64,000 bases of DNA. Source: Variovorax sp. RA8 (GTDB taxonomy: Bacteria > Pseudomonadota > Gammaproteobacteria > Burkholderiales > Burkholderiaceae_C). The notes under the pieces are model-generated. The model saw nothing but the letters and a program-made list of their open reading frames with translations. It did not search any database and was not told where the DNA came from. The DNA lies in contig NZ_LR594663.1 of assembly GCF_901827175.1 (NCBI RefSeq), forward strand, positions 310,001-374,000, written 5' to 3'. The position numbers were made by a program, and so were the translations under genes. Positions 63,662-64,000 of the stretch are shown here, piece by piece (positions within the stretch are counted from its first letter, which is position 1; each line of letters opens with the position of its first letter).

Positions 63662-64000
63662 ATGCACGCCCGCACCCTGCCCGTCAAGCGAAGCGTCCAC
63701 CGGGCTGCGGCCGCCAGCGCCGAAGCGGCCCGGCCGGACCGGCGTCACGCGATCCTGCTGGCGGCGGAGAAGCTGTTTGCACAGCATGGCTACCACGCAG
63801 TCACCATCCGCCAGATCGCCGAGGAAGCCGGCGTGCCGCTGGCGCTCGTCGGCTACTACTACGGCCCCAAGCACGATCTCTTCCATGCGATCTTCGAGCA
63901 CTGGAGCCACACCATTGAGGAGCGGCTGGCGGGCCTGAGGGCGGTACGCATCGACCCTGCGAACCTGCGCACGCTGCCGCGCATCATCGGGGCCTTTACC
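63662..64000 (+). CDS. TetR-family regulator (3' partial)
   Basis: ATG 63662 opens MHARTLPVKRSVHRAAAASA and the helix-turn-helix AILLAAEKLFAQHGYHAVTI, RQIAEEAGVPLALVGYYYGP, KHDLFHAIFEHW, typical of TetR repressors. The frame is open at the window end after 113 codons. The ligand domain lies outside, so the target genes are unknown. A DMT exporter upstream in the same direction and a repeat directly before the gene are the only clues. Confidence 0.9.
   Translation, partial: MHARTLPVKRSVHRAAAASAEAARPDRRHAILLAAEKLFAQHGYHAVTIRQIAEEAGVPLALVGYYYGPKHDLFHAIFEHWSHTIEERLAGLRAVRIDPANLRTLPRIIGAFT

Overview
The window is high-GC DNA with dense coding. Its markers point to a betaproteobacterium of the order Burkholderiales, possibly Comamonadaceae or Variovorax-like: a Bug/TctC orphan binding protein, H-NS proteins of the YRD..GNxWSGRGPRPRWL type, DUF6502 and DUF5666 relics, a fused PabAB, and IclR-controlled hydantoinase genes. 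The genus is inference only. No rRNA, tRNA or CRISPR was seen.

Layout. (1) 0-5.2 kb is a lipid A modification block: partial arnD, a PagP-like outer-membrane barrel, eptA with a PAP2 phosphatase, and a divergent OmpR-type regulator. No sensor kinase follows the regulator; a decayed IS1182-family element sits there instead. (2) 5.2-13 kb is an accessory scar zone: a DUF6502/DUF5666 deletion junction, a run of small zinc-ribbon genes including a membrane protein with a long Gly/Pro repeat tail, a tyrosine-recombinase relic and a frameshifted IS110 element. (3) 13.4-22.0 kb is an intact catabolic operon: IclR regulator, amidohydrolase/deaminase, HyuA, HyuB, M20 hydrolase and a binding protein. 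It suits the uptake and stepwise opening of a cyclic ureide such as a hydantoin or creatinine derivative. (4) 22.5-45.4 kb is the backbone of a conjugative plasmid or integrative conjugative element: tyrosine recombinase, KorB/ParB and IncC/ParA partition genes, virB2 to virB11, virD4, an LPD7 protein, TraX, a MOBP relaxase with MobC, a nic site matching the RP4 core, and ArdC. It is probably no longer self-transmissible, because virB6 is split by a complete IS3-family element with a 4-bp target duplication and virB11 carries an in-frame TGA. No replication initiator and no VirB1 were found. (5) 45.4-64 kb is mixed: IS relics, a broken parDE and an intact Phd/RelE toxin-antitoxin pair, an operon with an S41 peptidase, a CxxCH protein, an amidohydrolase and a uracil-DNA glycosylase, gene fragments at a rearrangement point, a frameshifted FAD oxidoreductase, small stress-type genes, an H-NS paralogue with two DNA-binding motifs, a fused pabAB with a 1-base frameshift, a DMT transporter and a partial TetR regulator.

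Two themes run through the window. One is repeated gene gain and decay around the conjugative element and its IS neighbours. The other is the number of single-base frameshifts in otherwise well-conserved genes (pabAB, FAD oxidoreductase, parE, a zinc-ribbon membrane gene, the first zinc-ribbon operon gene). These are either real decay or consensus errors in the assembly and should be checked against reads before any loss of function is claimed.
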